Source: Oopsacas minuta
Taxonomy: Eukaryota; Porifera; Hexactinellida; Lyssacinosida; Leucopsacidae
Assembly (NCBI GenBank): GCA_024704765.1
Contig: JAKMXF010000111.1
Span: 1,008,619 to 1,072,618 of the forward strand
Reading direction: 5' to 3'
DNA length: 64,000 nt
Both the position numbers and the translations under genes were made by a program. This document shows positions 11,284-20,258 of the stretch, piece by piece (positions within the stretch are counted from its first letter, which is position 1; each line of letters begins with the position of its first letter). Under the pieces are notes generated by a model. It was not told the DNA's origin. It ran no database searches and was given only the letters and a program-made list of their open reading frames with translations.

Positions 11284-13197
11284 CTAATGCACAAATTCCC
11301 TGGCGGATTGTTCCTCTCCCCAACCAGAGTGTGCAGTGGGTTTGTCTAAGGTGAGTTGTTGGAATACTTTCAAGTCAAGAGGTGCGTATGGATCATCTCG
11401 TAGGTATAGGAACACGTTCCCCCCGATAAATTCATGTACAATCCTCAGGTCACATGAGAGACAAGTAAAACCAAAGTCTCCCTCCTCATGAATGACCCTC
11501 ATCTCCTTAGATTTCCAATTAATTTTCCACTGCTCCATGCCAGCATACCGCCACACTTTAATCTGATCAAAAGTGTTAATATCTATAGCTACCATGCGAT
11601 TGAATGCTATCCCGAGTAGAGCTTCTCTTTTAGGTCTTGTGAAATGAACCACAAAATAGCTGATACCAAAATCTAGTAACACCATCCAATTACGAATGTA
11701 CTGCATCTGAGCATCAATTAGGGATAGATTAAGGAAGGAAGCATGCGCTTCTACTATTTTACGTGATAAGTCCTTAACCTTGCTCTTGTATTTTTTAATG
11801 AACCTCTGACTGACCAGAAGATTTGGCTGTAATTCTGGATTAGCTGCTCCAGGTGTAGCGCCATTTGTATCATTCTTACCAACCTGCATAGCAATAAATG
11901 CATTCACACTAGCTTTCTCTCTCTCTAACTTACTCTCTGTAATAATCTCTCCTCTACCAGCTATTTTGAAGCTAGCCATCCATTTTACATACTCGTCAGC
12001 ATTATCACACAACACGCGAATATCATCACCACTTTCCAGCTGTAGAGTTATAGCATACTTGTTCTTAGCAGGGTCTAGATCTGCCTCACTCACTGCTCCT
12101 TTCAGATTGTATTTATCAATAATGTTGCTATCGTCACTAGTCTTATATTCACATAAAGTCACACCTTGAAGCATGAACCAATAACGCTTTGGTCCTCGAA
12201 GTGTGAATCCACCCTTCGTTAATCTCATGTACCCAAATGTCTCCTCAGCCGGAGCCTGCATGTCTGTATCTGTCTGACCTAGACTATCCTTTAGCTCCAT
12301 TAGCTGTTGGTCTATATCTGAAGCGATAGCTGCGAAATTTTCTTTCTTTTGTTGTTCATTCTGAGAATACGCGAGTGTAACTTGAAACTGTAATGCTGCG
12401 AATGTCATCGCCTCCTCTTCCGTACAATCTACTTCTTCACATAACACAGACCACTTAGCCTGTTCAAACAGCTGACGTATCCTAAAGTCATCCAGTTGTG
12501 GGTTCAGATCCAAGAAGGCATGATACTTGAAACGGAGATACAGATGATCCTCATCAAACACATCTTGTTCGTATAAGGATCGATTTGATTCCAACCAATT
12601 ACTGTTGATATAAGCAAGATCCTTCAAGTTCTTGGTATATTCCTTAGCGAATAGATCAGCTGAATCATTCTGTCTGTGAAACTGAACTCCTTCAGGCTGG
12701 TATCCATAGTTCACGTCAGGATGATAGGTTCCATCTTCTGAACCGACGCCTTTTTCAACTTTCTTCTTCTTCTTGCGACCTCCAACCGCACAATCCTCGC
12801 GAAATTTCAGAAGTGAGAGTTCCTCAGGACGACGGATACTCATTCGACGACACAACTCCATCACCACTTCGAACACGGGTCTACTGAAATTCATTACACA
12901 CTTATACACTGACTTATCTGGTAATTCAACATAGAATCTATGATTCAGATTCAGTAATTGTATCTTTGCATCTGACATAACTCCGTAACCATGAAGGGAC
13001 TGTTGATGCTTACGCAACCACAATCTCTGTTCAGGCCACCATAAGCCGTAGTGTGATATGTTAGTTTCCAGGAGCTTGGAGGATAGAGTATTCAGTACGT
13101 GACCAACTGACCAATCACTCCTAACACGTAATACCTTTCTTGCACCCATATGCAACACCTCAACAGCGAGATCCCATTCCACCTCTTTAGCAGCCAT
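11284..13197 (-). CDS. Kindlin (FERMT) paralogue B
   Basis: A 637-residue intronless kindlin with the same domain order as paralogue A: F0, F1 with lysine-rich insert, F2 with PH, F3. From its start codon to about 11806 (offset 3079 from copy A) it is almost identical to A at the nucleotide level, with only a handful of mismatches in about 1.39 kb. Beyond that the F3 region is clearly diverged. It keeps the canonical kindlin Gln-Trp in F3 (MEQWKINW), unlike copy A. It ends AREFVH rather than ARN. B is therefore the more conventional integrin-binding paralogue (inference). Confidence 0.95.
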   Translation of the reverse strand: MAAKEVEWDLAVEVLHMGARKVLRVRSDWSVGHVLNTLSSKLLETNISHYGLWWPEQRLWLRKHQQSLHGYGVMSDAKIQLLNLNHRFYVELPDKSVYKCVMNFSRPVFEVVMELCRRMSIRRPEELSLLKFREDCAVGGRKKKKKVEKGVGSEDGTYHPDVNYGYQPEGVQFHRQNDSADLFAKEYTKNLKDLAYINSNWLESNRSLYEQDVFDEDHLYLRFKYHAFLDLNPQLDDFRIRQLFEQAKWSVLCEEVDCTEEEAMTFAALQFQVTLAYSQNEQQKKENFAAIASDIDQQLMELKDSLGQTDTDMQAPAEETFGYMRLTKGGFTLRGPKRYWFMLQGVTLCEYKTSDDSNIIDKYNLKGAVSEADLDPAKNKYAITLQLESGDDIRVLCDNADEYVKWMASFKIAGRGEIITESKLEREKASVNAFIAMQVGKNDTNGATPGAANPELQPNLLVSQRFIKKYKSKVKDLSRKIVEAHASFLNLSLIDAQMQYIRNWMVLLDFGISYFVVHFTRPKREALLGIAFNRMVAIDINTFDQIKVWRYAGMEQWKINWKSKEMRVIHEEGDFGFTCLSCDLRIVHEFIGGNVFLYLRDDPYAPLDLKVFQQLTLDKPTAHSGWGEEQSAREFVH

Positions 13198-13731
13198 AAA
13201 TATATTATTCTATTTATGAAAATTATGTCTCAACAATTTCCAGAATATTGTGTTTCAATATTCACTGGCTGTTATATAAAGACACAAGACCTTAGGCCTA
13301 TCATACTTCTAGAATAGCTATTAAGTCGTAGAGGAGAGTTGGAAACCAAAAAATTATTTGCACTAGTACCACTTTTATGGATAATCAAAAGTATTATCTA
13401 TAATACTTACGAAAGAATTTGTATAACAATTATACAAATTCTTTCCAGACATATTGACGCCAAATATGTATCGTAAAATTATTGACAAATTTATCAGTAT
13501 TTGGAAACGTGGCATTCGAATCAAAGGACAAATAATCGACATATTAGTTCTCAGTGGCATACCATTGTGGTTATACCAGGTTATAGCTAGAGATTCAAAT
13601 TGTAATTAATTGGAGATATCAAGTTGGTGTGTATCTCGCAAAGGTCGTGAGACAGCTATAATTCGAGGTTAGAAAACAGCTATATCGACGAGAGTACTCT
13701 ATTACATTCATTAATTGATATAATAAAATAG
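13198..13731. other. Intergenic spacer upstream of kindlin B
   Basis: About 530 bp containing the presumed kindlin B promoter, homologous to the one upstream of kindlin A but diverged, and the TIMM21 3' flank. A perfect inverted repeat sits near 13418-13446 (agaatttgtataa facing ttatacaaattct). No gene is supported. Confidence 0.45.
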
Positions 13732-14394
13732 CTATCTAGAATCTTGTACGATAAGTGTACCTTCAGGTATCCCCTCCAACCTTATGAGTAGGTAACGTAT
13801 TTGGTAACGACCTCTCCCATCCTTCTTAAGGTCTGCATTAACCCGTCCCATTCTCCTCTGCCCCCGTACATTATACTCTATACGCATGTGGTCACTATCA
13901 CCCACTTTGTAGGGGACATGATCAATGTGTCTCCGTCTGTTCCAACCTGTGTGTTCCCCAAACCCGCGAATTGGCTCACCCAGTACTCGTCTTACATTCT
14001 CATCTTCTCGTATAACCTTAAGTGTCCGAGTGAATAAAGAGTTGAGTGAGTTACTTGAGAAGAATTCGCTAAAAAATGCCCAAATAAGAATCGCAGTTAA
14101 TCCGAATGCTACAATAATAACGCCAGAGTATGTTGCATCCTTTCCACCGCGTACAACTTTCTCTATTGGAGTAAGTGCTTTAGGATCTCTTTCTACAACT
14201 TTCAACAAACTAGAGTGTCTGATTTTCTCATTCACATTTTCCTGGTCAAGGGGAGACTGTAATTTTGTTGAATAACATAAATACGTATGTTTGTAAGGTT
14301 TGCCATAGGCTATGGGTTGGTATACTCTTGAAATAAAACTCATACTAACGGGTTTTCTTGAAATGATGAAGATGGAGCGAAATAACGAATGCAT
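13732..14394 (-). CDS. TIMM21: TIM21-like inner membrane translocase subunit
   Basis: 220 residues. TIM21 couples the TIM23 translocase to TOM and to respiratory-chain assembly. The N-terminal ~70 residues are basic and Ser/Arg-rich, as in a mitochondrial presequence. A transmembrane segment (SGVIIVAFGLTAILIWAFF) is followed by the intermembrane-space domain with the family elements VRRVLGEPIRGFGEH, NRRRHIDH and MRIEYNVRGQ...GRVNADLKK. Single exon, inside the NEMF intron. It is divergent from WWOX on the other strand across a spacer of about 1.1 kb. Confidence 0.93.
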   Translation of the reverse strand: MHSLFRSIFIISRKPVSMSFISRVYQPIAYGKPYKHTYLCYSTKLQSPLDQENVNEKIRHSSLLKVVERDPKALTPIEKVVRGGKDATYSGVIIVAFGLTAILIWAFFSEFFSSNSLNSLFTRTLKVIREDENVRRVLGEPIRGFGEHTGWNRRRHIDHVPYKVGDSDHMRIEYNVRGQRRMGRVNADLKKDGRGRYQIRYLLIRLEGIPEGTLIVQDSR

Positions 14395-15530
14395 TATACT
14401 TTCAAACGAATTTCCAAATCAGTAGAGTGTAGCTAAGGTATAAAGTAATGGATAATGTTCCTCTCCATGGCTACTCTATAACATATTCCAGATTAACAGA
14501 GCCTTTCACAAAATATGGAGACTACTAATACTAACGTTATGTTTGTATGTTTCAATTTGGGAGCACGTTAGAACTTAGAACTACCAATAATTTCAAACAA
14601 AACGTAGCCTATAATGCCCAGAAGGTAACGTGTATACTTTGTATAAATTAATGCGCAAATATTCACAGCTAATGGTAAAAATGAAGTGACAGAGTGCAGT
14701 GTACTAATTAGTGTTCTAATACGTGAAACTTTACAACTATGGAATAATGTTCTCCTGAACATTATCCACTAGGGAATATCGTCCCTGAACATTATTAATA
14801 TGTCATAAGTACTTTGGGGTGTAAGCGAGATTTGGGGATCCCCGTCCCTAAAACGCTAGCGATATAGGAACGGGGAGGGGCGAAACTTAGATCTCGAAAA
14901 CAAGTTAAACGCTTACACCAGAAGGAAGTTATTAGTAAAGATATAGAATTTTATAAGACAGGAATCACGGGATTGTGAAGTGTCAAAATTTACAAATTTA
15001 TATATCTTGTTAGATCGATTCGCGGCGGAAACTCTCACGAATTAGGCTTTTGATGTCATGTTTGTTCACACCTTTGACTGATACTTAGCGCCAGTAATTA
15101 ATCAATCAATTAGGCTGTGAATTTATGAAGAACTAATGCAGTTGCTTTCGCCTGTAGACTTAACTAGTTATGCTGAATCCAAATTTCACGTTTTCCAAGT
15201 TGAAATTGCATGCGTATAAATTGATTGTTGGGTCATGTAAAATAAATTACTTGTTTCTCATCCGGAATTTCTTCGGAAATTGGGACGGCGGACGGTATTT
15301 TATTATTATTCTTAGCCTAGCTCCGTGTTTCTGCCCCCTTTGATTGCACAATCTATGATCAAAGAATTAAATTGTCCAAAAATTCGGAAAAAATACTAAC
15401 AAAATGTTTAGTAATAACAGTACTTATTTTTGAAAAACTTTCCCTGAATATTCAGATTCAGCTATATTATACGTATATCATTCGTATATCATTTTATATG
15501 TGCGGTATTTTAAATTAGCCTCTTGAATCA
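14395..15530. other. Divergent intergenic region TIMM21 / WWOX
   Basis: About 1.1 kb that should hold the two divergent promoters. It contains a GC-richer inverted-repeat element at 14818-14919. Just before it (14744-14800) lie short imperfect inverted repeats around gaacattat. No coding frame is convincing. Confidence 0.45.
14818..14919. repeat. 102-bp element with 10-bp terminal inverted repeats
   Basis: Begins GGTGTAAGCG and ends CGCTTACACC, a perfect 10-bp inverted repeat. The interior is GC-rich compared with its surroundings, with facing runs GGGGATCCCCGTCCC and GGGGAGGGGC that could form an extended hairpin. I see no target duplication. It may be a small non-autonomous DNA transposon or a structured element. 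Confidence 0.45.
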
Positions 15531-16829
15531 ATGGATAAGATAACGTTCTATGATGAATCCTCTAGCGAGGAGGAAGAGCTGACTGTTCCCCTCCCTGAGG
15601 GTTGGGAGGATCGTATCACTCCCACTAACAAGGTCTACTATGTGAATCATAAGGAGAGGGTAACACAATGGGAGCACCCTGTCAGTGGTAAAATAAGATC
15701 AGTAACCTCCTTCCTACCTTACGGATGGGGTCGTCAGGAAGATACAGAAGGAAATCGTATTTTCGTAGAATACTTAGCTCAGCGTGCAGCTTACACAGAC
15801 CCCAGATTGCTAACTAATCCTCATAGAAAGAGGTATGTATTGAAAATAGCTAAAGCTCAAGGAAGGTTTGTGGAGAATTCCTTTACTGACAGAACTACAG
15901 CTGCTGAAGTAATCGAGGGAGTAGATATGACAGGAAAAGTAGCGATAGTTACAGGTTCTAACTCAGGGATTGGGTATGAGACAGCTCGCTGTCTTGCTTC
16001 ACAAGGCTGTCACGTTATAATGGCTTGTCGGGATATGACATTAGGTAATAGCAAGGCTGAGAATATCATCAAGATATTTCCACAAGCAAAACTGAGTGTT
16101 ATAAAGCTAGATCTTTCTCAAAAGGAAAGTGTTGAACAATTCTCATCGGAATTTCTCTCATTACAACTACCCTTACATATTCTAGTACTGAATGCCGGAG
16201 TATTAGGGTTGAACTGGGCTCTCAGTAGCTATGAATGTGAGATGCAATTCTCTATCAACTATCTTGGACATTTCCATCTATTCTATCTTCTCAAAGACAT
16301 ACTCAAACAATCTGCTCCTGCTAGAGTGGTGTGTGTATCTTCAGAAGCTCATCGATATACAAACCTCAATCATAGTAACTTAGACTTAGACACATCTCTG
16401 TCTAAAACTAAACCACGTGACTACACAGCTATTACAGCTTATGGTAATTCTAAGCTATGCTGTATCTATCTAGCACTAGAAATACATAGAAGATATGACC
16501 AGGATGGAATACATGCATACGCGGTGCATCCTGGTGTATTGATATCTACACGTCTATCACGTAATTGGTGCATGTACAGATTGTTATACTTCGCTTCCCG
16601 CTGCTTCACGAAAACCGTAGCTCAGGGGGCGTCTAGTGTTGTGTATTGTGCTGCTAGTCCTCTCCCTGCTGAGGAGAGTGGACTCTATTATTTTAACTGT
16701 AAACCTTCTCGTCCCTCCAACTCTGCACAGAATTCTCATCCAGCTGGAATTCTCTGGGATGTTTCACTGAGACTTATAGGAGAGGGTGACAGGAGAGAGG
16801 AGGACCTATCAGCTGATACTGAGACATAA
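15531..16829 (+). CDS. WWOX: WW domain-containing oxidoreductase
   Basis: 432 residues. Two WW domains (near residues 18-48 with LPEGWEDR...VYYVNH, and near 60-93 with LPYGWGRQ...YTDPRL; the second lacks the second Trp, as is usual in WWOX) precede a short-chain dehydrogenase domain. That domain has the cofactor motif TGSNSGIG, the LNAG motif and the catalytic YGNSK. WWOX is an animal adaptor and oxidoreductase that binds PPxY partners. Single exon, in the NEMF intron, antisense to the host. The next gene, KRR1, starts only 110 bp after its stop. Confidence 0.96.
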   Translation: MDKITFYDESSSEEEELTVPLPEGWEDRITPTNKVYYVNHKERVTQWEHPVSGKIRSVTSFLPYGWGRQEDTEGNRIFVEYLAQRAAYTDPRLLTNPHRKRYVLKIAKAQGRFVENSFTDRTTAAEVIEGVDMTGKVAIVTGSNSGIGYETARCLASQGCHVIMACRDMTLGNSKAENIIKIFPQAKLSVIKLDLSQKESVEQFSSEFLSLQLPLHILVLNAGVLGLNWALSSYECEMQFSINYLGHFHLFYLLKDILKQSAPARVVCVSSEAHRYTNLNHSNLDLDTSLSKTKPRDYTAITAYGNSKLCCIYLALEIHRRYDQDGIHAYAVHPGVLISTRLSRNWCMYRLLYFASRCFTKTVAQGASSVVYCAASPLPAEESGLYYFNCKPSRPSNSAQNSHPAGILWDVSLRLIGEGDRREEDLSADTET

Positions 16830-16939
16830 AGGATTTGTGATTATATAGTTGTATACTGTTTAAGTCAATTACATTGTAGTAACTAGTTATACTTTTAGTG
16901 ATATTATTAATATTCTGATATCTGTAACTAGTTAGTAAT

Positions 16940-18025
16940 ATGAGTGATAAATCTCGAAAGAGGACACACCCTCCTCCCGATAGAGAGGACTACAAACTGA
17001 GACAAAAGAAGCGGAGACAGTCAGGGGGTCCTCAGGACACACAAGGGATAGACACATGGAAGATAGAAACCTTCAAACCTGAACACAACCCTGCTCCCTT
17101 TCTAGAAGAGAGTAGTTTCTCAATTCTATTCCCTCGCTACAGAGAGGTTTATATTCGAGAGGTTTGGCTACTAGTAGTACAGGCACTTAAGTCTTACGGA
17201 GTAGAGGCAGAGTTAGACCTGATAGAAGGGAGTATAACAGTACGTACCTCCAGTAAGACATGGGATCCATTCATAATAATAAAATCACGTGACATGGTTA
17301 AACTACTATCAAGAGGGGTACCTATCCAACAAGCCAAACGTATACTAGAAGATGATACAGTATGTGATGTCATCAAGATAGGAGGCTTAGTAAGGAACAA
17401 GGATAGATTCGTACGACGTAGACAGAGACTGCTAGGGCCTCAAGGTGCTACCCTCAAGGCTTTGGAACTCCTGACTGGATGTTATATGTTAGTACAAGGT
17501 AATACTGTATGTGTTATAGGAAGTTATGCTGGATTGAAAAGTGTTAGGAAAGTTGTAACAGATTGTATGAACAACATACATCCTATCTACAATATTAAGA
17601 CTCTAATGGTAAAGAGAGAGTTAATGAAGAATCCTGAATTAGCTAATCAGAGCTGGGATAGATTCCTCCCTAAATTCAAGAAGGTTAACGTGAAGAGAAA
17701 GAAAGTAGCTAAGAAACAGAAGACTCCTTATACCCCATTCCCCCCTCCCCCACCAGAGAGTAAGGTAGACAAGTCTCTGACTAGTGGAGAGTATTTCTTA
17801 GGGGAGAAAGAGAAGGAGAAAGTCCGTCGAGAAGCCAAGTCTAAGAAACAGAAAGAGATCAAATTTCAAAGAGAGGAGAAGAGACAGAAATTATTTGAAC
17901 CTCCTAAAGAATTTAAAGTGACAACAGATAAAATTCAACAACCAAATCAAGAAGTAGATATTATTGCTCTCAAGAAAAAGATGAAGAAAAACAAACTTGG
18001 AAATTATAAAAAGATTTCTAATTAG
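16940..18025 (+). CDS. KRR1: KRR1 small-subunit processome component
   Basis: 361 residues. KH-domain protein needed for 18S rRNA processing and 40S assembly in the nucleolus. The family blocks DTWKIETFKPEHNPAPFLEES, FPRYREVYIREVW, RFVRRRQRLLGPQGATLKA and NIHPIYNIKTLMVKRELMKN are all present, followed by a lysine-rich C-terminal tail. Single exon. It sits between WWOX (110 bp upstream) and COX11 (90 bp downstream) on the same strand, a tight spacing for separate transcription units. Confidence 0.97.
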   Translation: MSDKSRKRTHPPPDREDYKLRQKKRRQSGGPQDTQGIDTWKIETFKPEHNPAPFLEESSFSILFPRYREVYIREVWLLVVQALKSYGVEAELDLIEGSITVRTSSKTWDPFIIIKSRDMVKLLSRGVPIQQAKRILEDDTVCDVIKIGGLVRNKDRFVRRRQRLLGPQGATLKALELLTGCYMLVQGNTVCVIGSYAGLKSVRKVVTDCMNNIHPIYNIKTLMVKRELMKNPELANQSWDRFLPKFKKVNVKRKKVAKKQKTPYTPFPPPPPESKVDKSLTSGEYFLGEKEKEKVRREAKSKKQKEIKFQREEKRQKLFEPPKEFKVTTDKIQQPNQEVDIIALKKKMKKNKLGNYKKISN

Positions 18026-18115
18026 ATATTTACAAACAATTATTGGGATAAGTTAACCTACGAATTACCTTATGAATAAATACGTGTAGAATCTTATGTG
18101 TAGCAATAAACTGAC

Positions 18116-18778
18116 ATGATGCAATGTTCTTTAACATTCCTAGTGCGCAGTGCTGTATCTAGGAAGGGACTGAGACAATTTTCTCGTCTATCTGCTCACC
18201 AGATGAGCGGTATAAGAAACACGGGTAGAGTATTCGCATCAGTTGCTCTACTGACATTTGGTGTGTCTTATGCTGCCGTACCGTTGTACCGATTGTTCTG
18301 TCAGGCTACAGGGTATGGAGGTACCACTCTTAGACATAAGGACCCTGAGAAACTAGAGAAACTGGAGCCGGTCCGAGAGAGGAAAATAACTATCCGGTTT
18401 AACGCGGATACTAACGCGTCTATGCAATGGCAATTCAAGCCTCAACAAAGTGAAATCCAGCTTGTACCAGGAGAAGCAGCTCTAGCCTTCTACTCAGCTT
18501 ACAATAGCACTGACAGACCAATAACTGGTATGTCTACTTACAATGTACTACCATTCGATGCTGGTCAGTATTTTATAAAAATACAATGCTTCTGTTTTGA
18601 AGAACAGATACTGAATGCTGGAGAGCACGTAGAACTACCAGTATTCTTCTATATAGACCCAGACATAGCGAATGACCCGGGGCTATCATCTGTTGACACT
18701 ATCACACTCTCTTATACATTCTTTGAAGCTAAGCCAGAAGCTAGTTTATATTATCAATTAACTCCATCTGTTAAGTAG
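18116..18778 (+). CDS. COX11: Cytochrome c oxidase copper chaperone COX11
   Basis: 220 residues. COX11 delivers copper to the CuB site of COX1 in the inner membrane. The N-terminus is basic (presequence-like). A transmembrane segment (FASVALLTFGVSYAAVPLY) leads into YRLFCQATGYGGT, and the C-terminal domain carries the copper-binding motif CFCFEEQ and the block ELPVFFYIDPDI. Single exon in the NEMF intron. Two AATAAA signals lie in the 90 bp between KRR1 and this start, so KRR1 could end there. Confidence 0.96.
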   Translation: MMQCSLTFLVRSAVSRKGLRQFSRLSAHQMSGIRNTGRVFASVALLTFGVSYAAVPLYRLFCQATGYGGTTLRHKDPEKLEKLEPVRERKITIRFNADTNASMQWQFKPQQSEIQLVPGEAALAFYSAYNSTDRPITGMSTYNVLPFDAGQYFIKIQCFCFEEQILNAGEHVELPVFFYIDPDIANDPGLSSVDTITLSYTFFEAKPEASLYYQLTPSVK

Positions 18779-19038
18779 ACATTATAGATTAATTATTGTA
18801 TTAATTATAGCATCTATGAAACTTTGAGCAAATATTATTGATACTAATTAAACAGGGAATTTAGTAAAACGAGGAAAAGGGGTAGCATTTTTCTGCGTCC
18901 TTGGTACCCCTATTGTGGAGATCACATTGTACTGTAAAACGTGGGGCTTGCTAGCTACTTCCTTATTTTAGACAAATATACACTAAGAATTAAAATACGA
19001 TTATATACATGTGATGGTTACCTTATCTTGTTTCTAGT

Positions 19039-19638
19039 ATGCCTACACAAGTATTAAGCTTACTACGTCCACCAGGGAAATTCCCTCTACGCCGTACGGT
19101 AGAATATCTCCAGCGAGGAAGACAATTAAAGCCTGGAATAGAAAGCGTAGGAATTTATTTTAAACCTCTCCTCCCAGCTGATTACGGTACCAGACAATTC
19201 GTATTCTATAATCTACCTCAATTAGTATATGTAAATCCTCATATACAATTCAATACATTCAAGAGTCAACGTAAATACGCTAGTATAGATTTCTATCTCA
19301 CGGGGGGAGATCGAATACAAGTTGACTTGGATGGTAAGACGCGAGAAGAAGTGGTAGAGGTTGTGCTAAAAATCGCAGAAAAAAGTCCTGAACAAATCGA
19401 AGCAGATAAAAAGCCTACTAATGTAAACCCTATGTATCCGAAGTACCTTATTAACCCGGCAAACGTTGGCTGGCGATACTTCGGACAGAGGAAGTGTATG
19501 TGCGAGGTTCCTGGACAACTTGTTTGTTCAAAATATAAAAAGAACTGGCCAAAAGATGTTAAAAAGTATGCAGATAAAATAAGTGGGATTGGTAAGGGAA
19601 AGAAAGTAGACAGTAAATTCGTAGATTTAGAAAAATAG
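19039..19638 (+). CDS. MRPS25: Mitochondrial small ribosomal subunit protein mS25
   Basis: 199 residues, longer at both ends than the human protein (173 aa). Family blocks: GKFPLRRTVEYLQRG, RQFVFYNLPQLVYVNP, IDFYLTGGDRIQVDL and the C-terminal NPANVGWR...CMCEVPGQLVC. It is a component of the mitochondrial 28S subunit. Single exon, last of four plus-strand genes in the NEMF intron; its stop is 328 bp before NEMF exon 2. Confidence 0.93.
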   Translation: MPTQVLSLLRPPGKFPLRRTVEYLQRGRQLKPGIESVGIYFKPLLPADYGTRQFVFYNLPQLVYVNPHIQFNTFKSQRKYASIDFYLTGGDRIQVDLDGKTREEVVEVVLKIAEKSPEQIEADKKPTNVNPMYPKYLINPANVGWRYFGQRKCMCEVPGQLVCSKYKKNWPKDVKKYADKISGIGKGKKVDSKFVDLEK

Positions 19639-19965
19639 AAATAACTTTATCATTATTACGAAGAATTGTAATTAAGATATGGTACATTTAATTAAAATTG
19701 AGGTTGTTGTCATAGCAACACATCTGGGGTGTAAATATTTCCCTGCGGTTCTAAGCTAAAGTGCCATACAATCCGCTTTTTTTATTTTCTTTAAATGTCT
19801 CCTGAGGATATCCATTTTCATTCGAATGGATCTTTATTGTAAAAGAAGCAACAAACACATAAAAAGTAGTGTAACATTGTTACGTATCGATTCAGCTGGT
19901 TGATGCGAGAAAATATGGAATATATGTATAGCCAAATAAATAGTATTAAAAAGTTAACAACTAAC

Positions 19966-20258
19966 CTATTGAGCTTTAGGATATACGTCTTGTTATCAAT
20001 ATCATAGATGTTATTGACTTTACATCCTGGAAGTCTAAACAAACACATAATTATATGAACTAAATCCATATTCAGGGGCGTCGAACTTTCTAACTTGAAC
20101 GATCCTAGGGCTCACACACATATTGTCTAACGTAAATATGCCCTGTAGATAGAATATTTGTATTCCTACGTAAATAAATTAAAATAAATTACAACTTACA
20201 ATTTTTGCAATTCTCTTACAATCACAATAACATCAAGAGTGGTGAATCTTAATTTCAT
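19966..20258 (-). CDS. NEMF: NEMF exons 1-2 (start of the gene), 17.7 kb from exon 3
   Basis: Exon 1 is 20200-20258 (19 codons plus 2 nt, donor gtaagt). Exon 2 is 19966-20034 (acceptor tttag, donor gttagt). Joined, they encode the NEMF N-terminus: MKLRFTTLDV..., then GCKVNNIYDIDNKTYILKLN, closely matching the human KxRFxTxDL and RVNNVYDVDNKTYLIRL segments. Exon 2 ends in phase 2 (AG), and the first base of the exon at 2297 completes an Arg codon. The reading then continues [16 protein letters not shown] in the correct family order. The start ATG is family-conserved. Either the two parts are one transcription unit with a 17,668 bp intron, or they are joined in trans, or the locus is rearranged or misassembled; the sequence favours the first because both halves and the junction phase are intact. 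Confidence 0.88.

Noticed and set aside
19818-20069. 83-residue minus-strand open frame as a gene of its own
   Set aside because: Only its stretch 19966-20034 is real: NEMF exon 2, bounded by an acceptor and a donor. The rest is intron read-through.
19966-20258. NEMF 5' exons as a decayed duplicate of the gene
   Set aside because: The splice sites, frame and family residues are intact, and exons 3-13 lack any other start, so a pseudogene fragment is the less likely reading, though not excluded.
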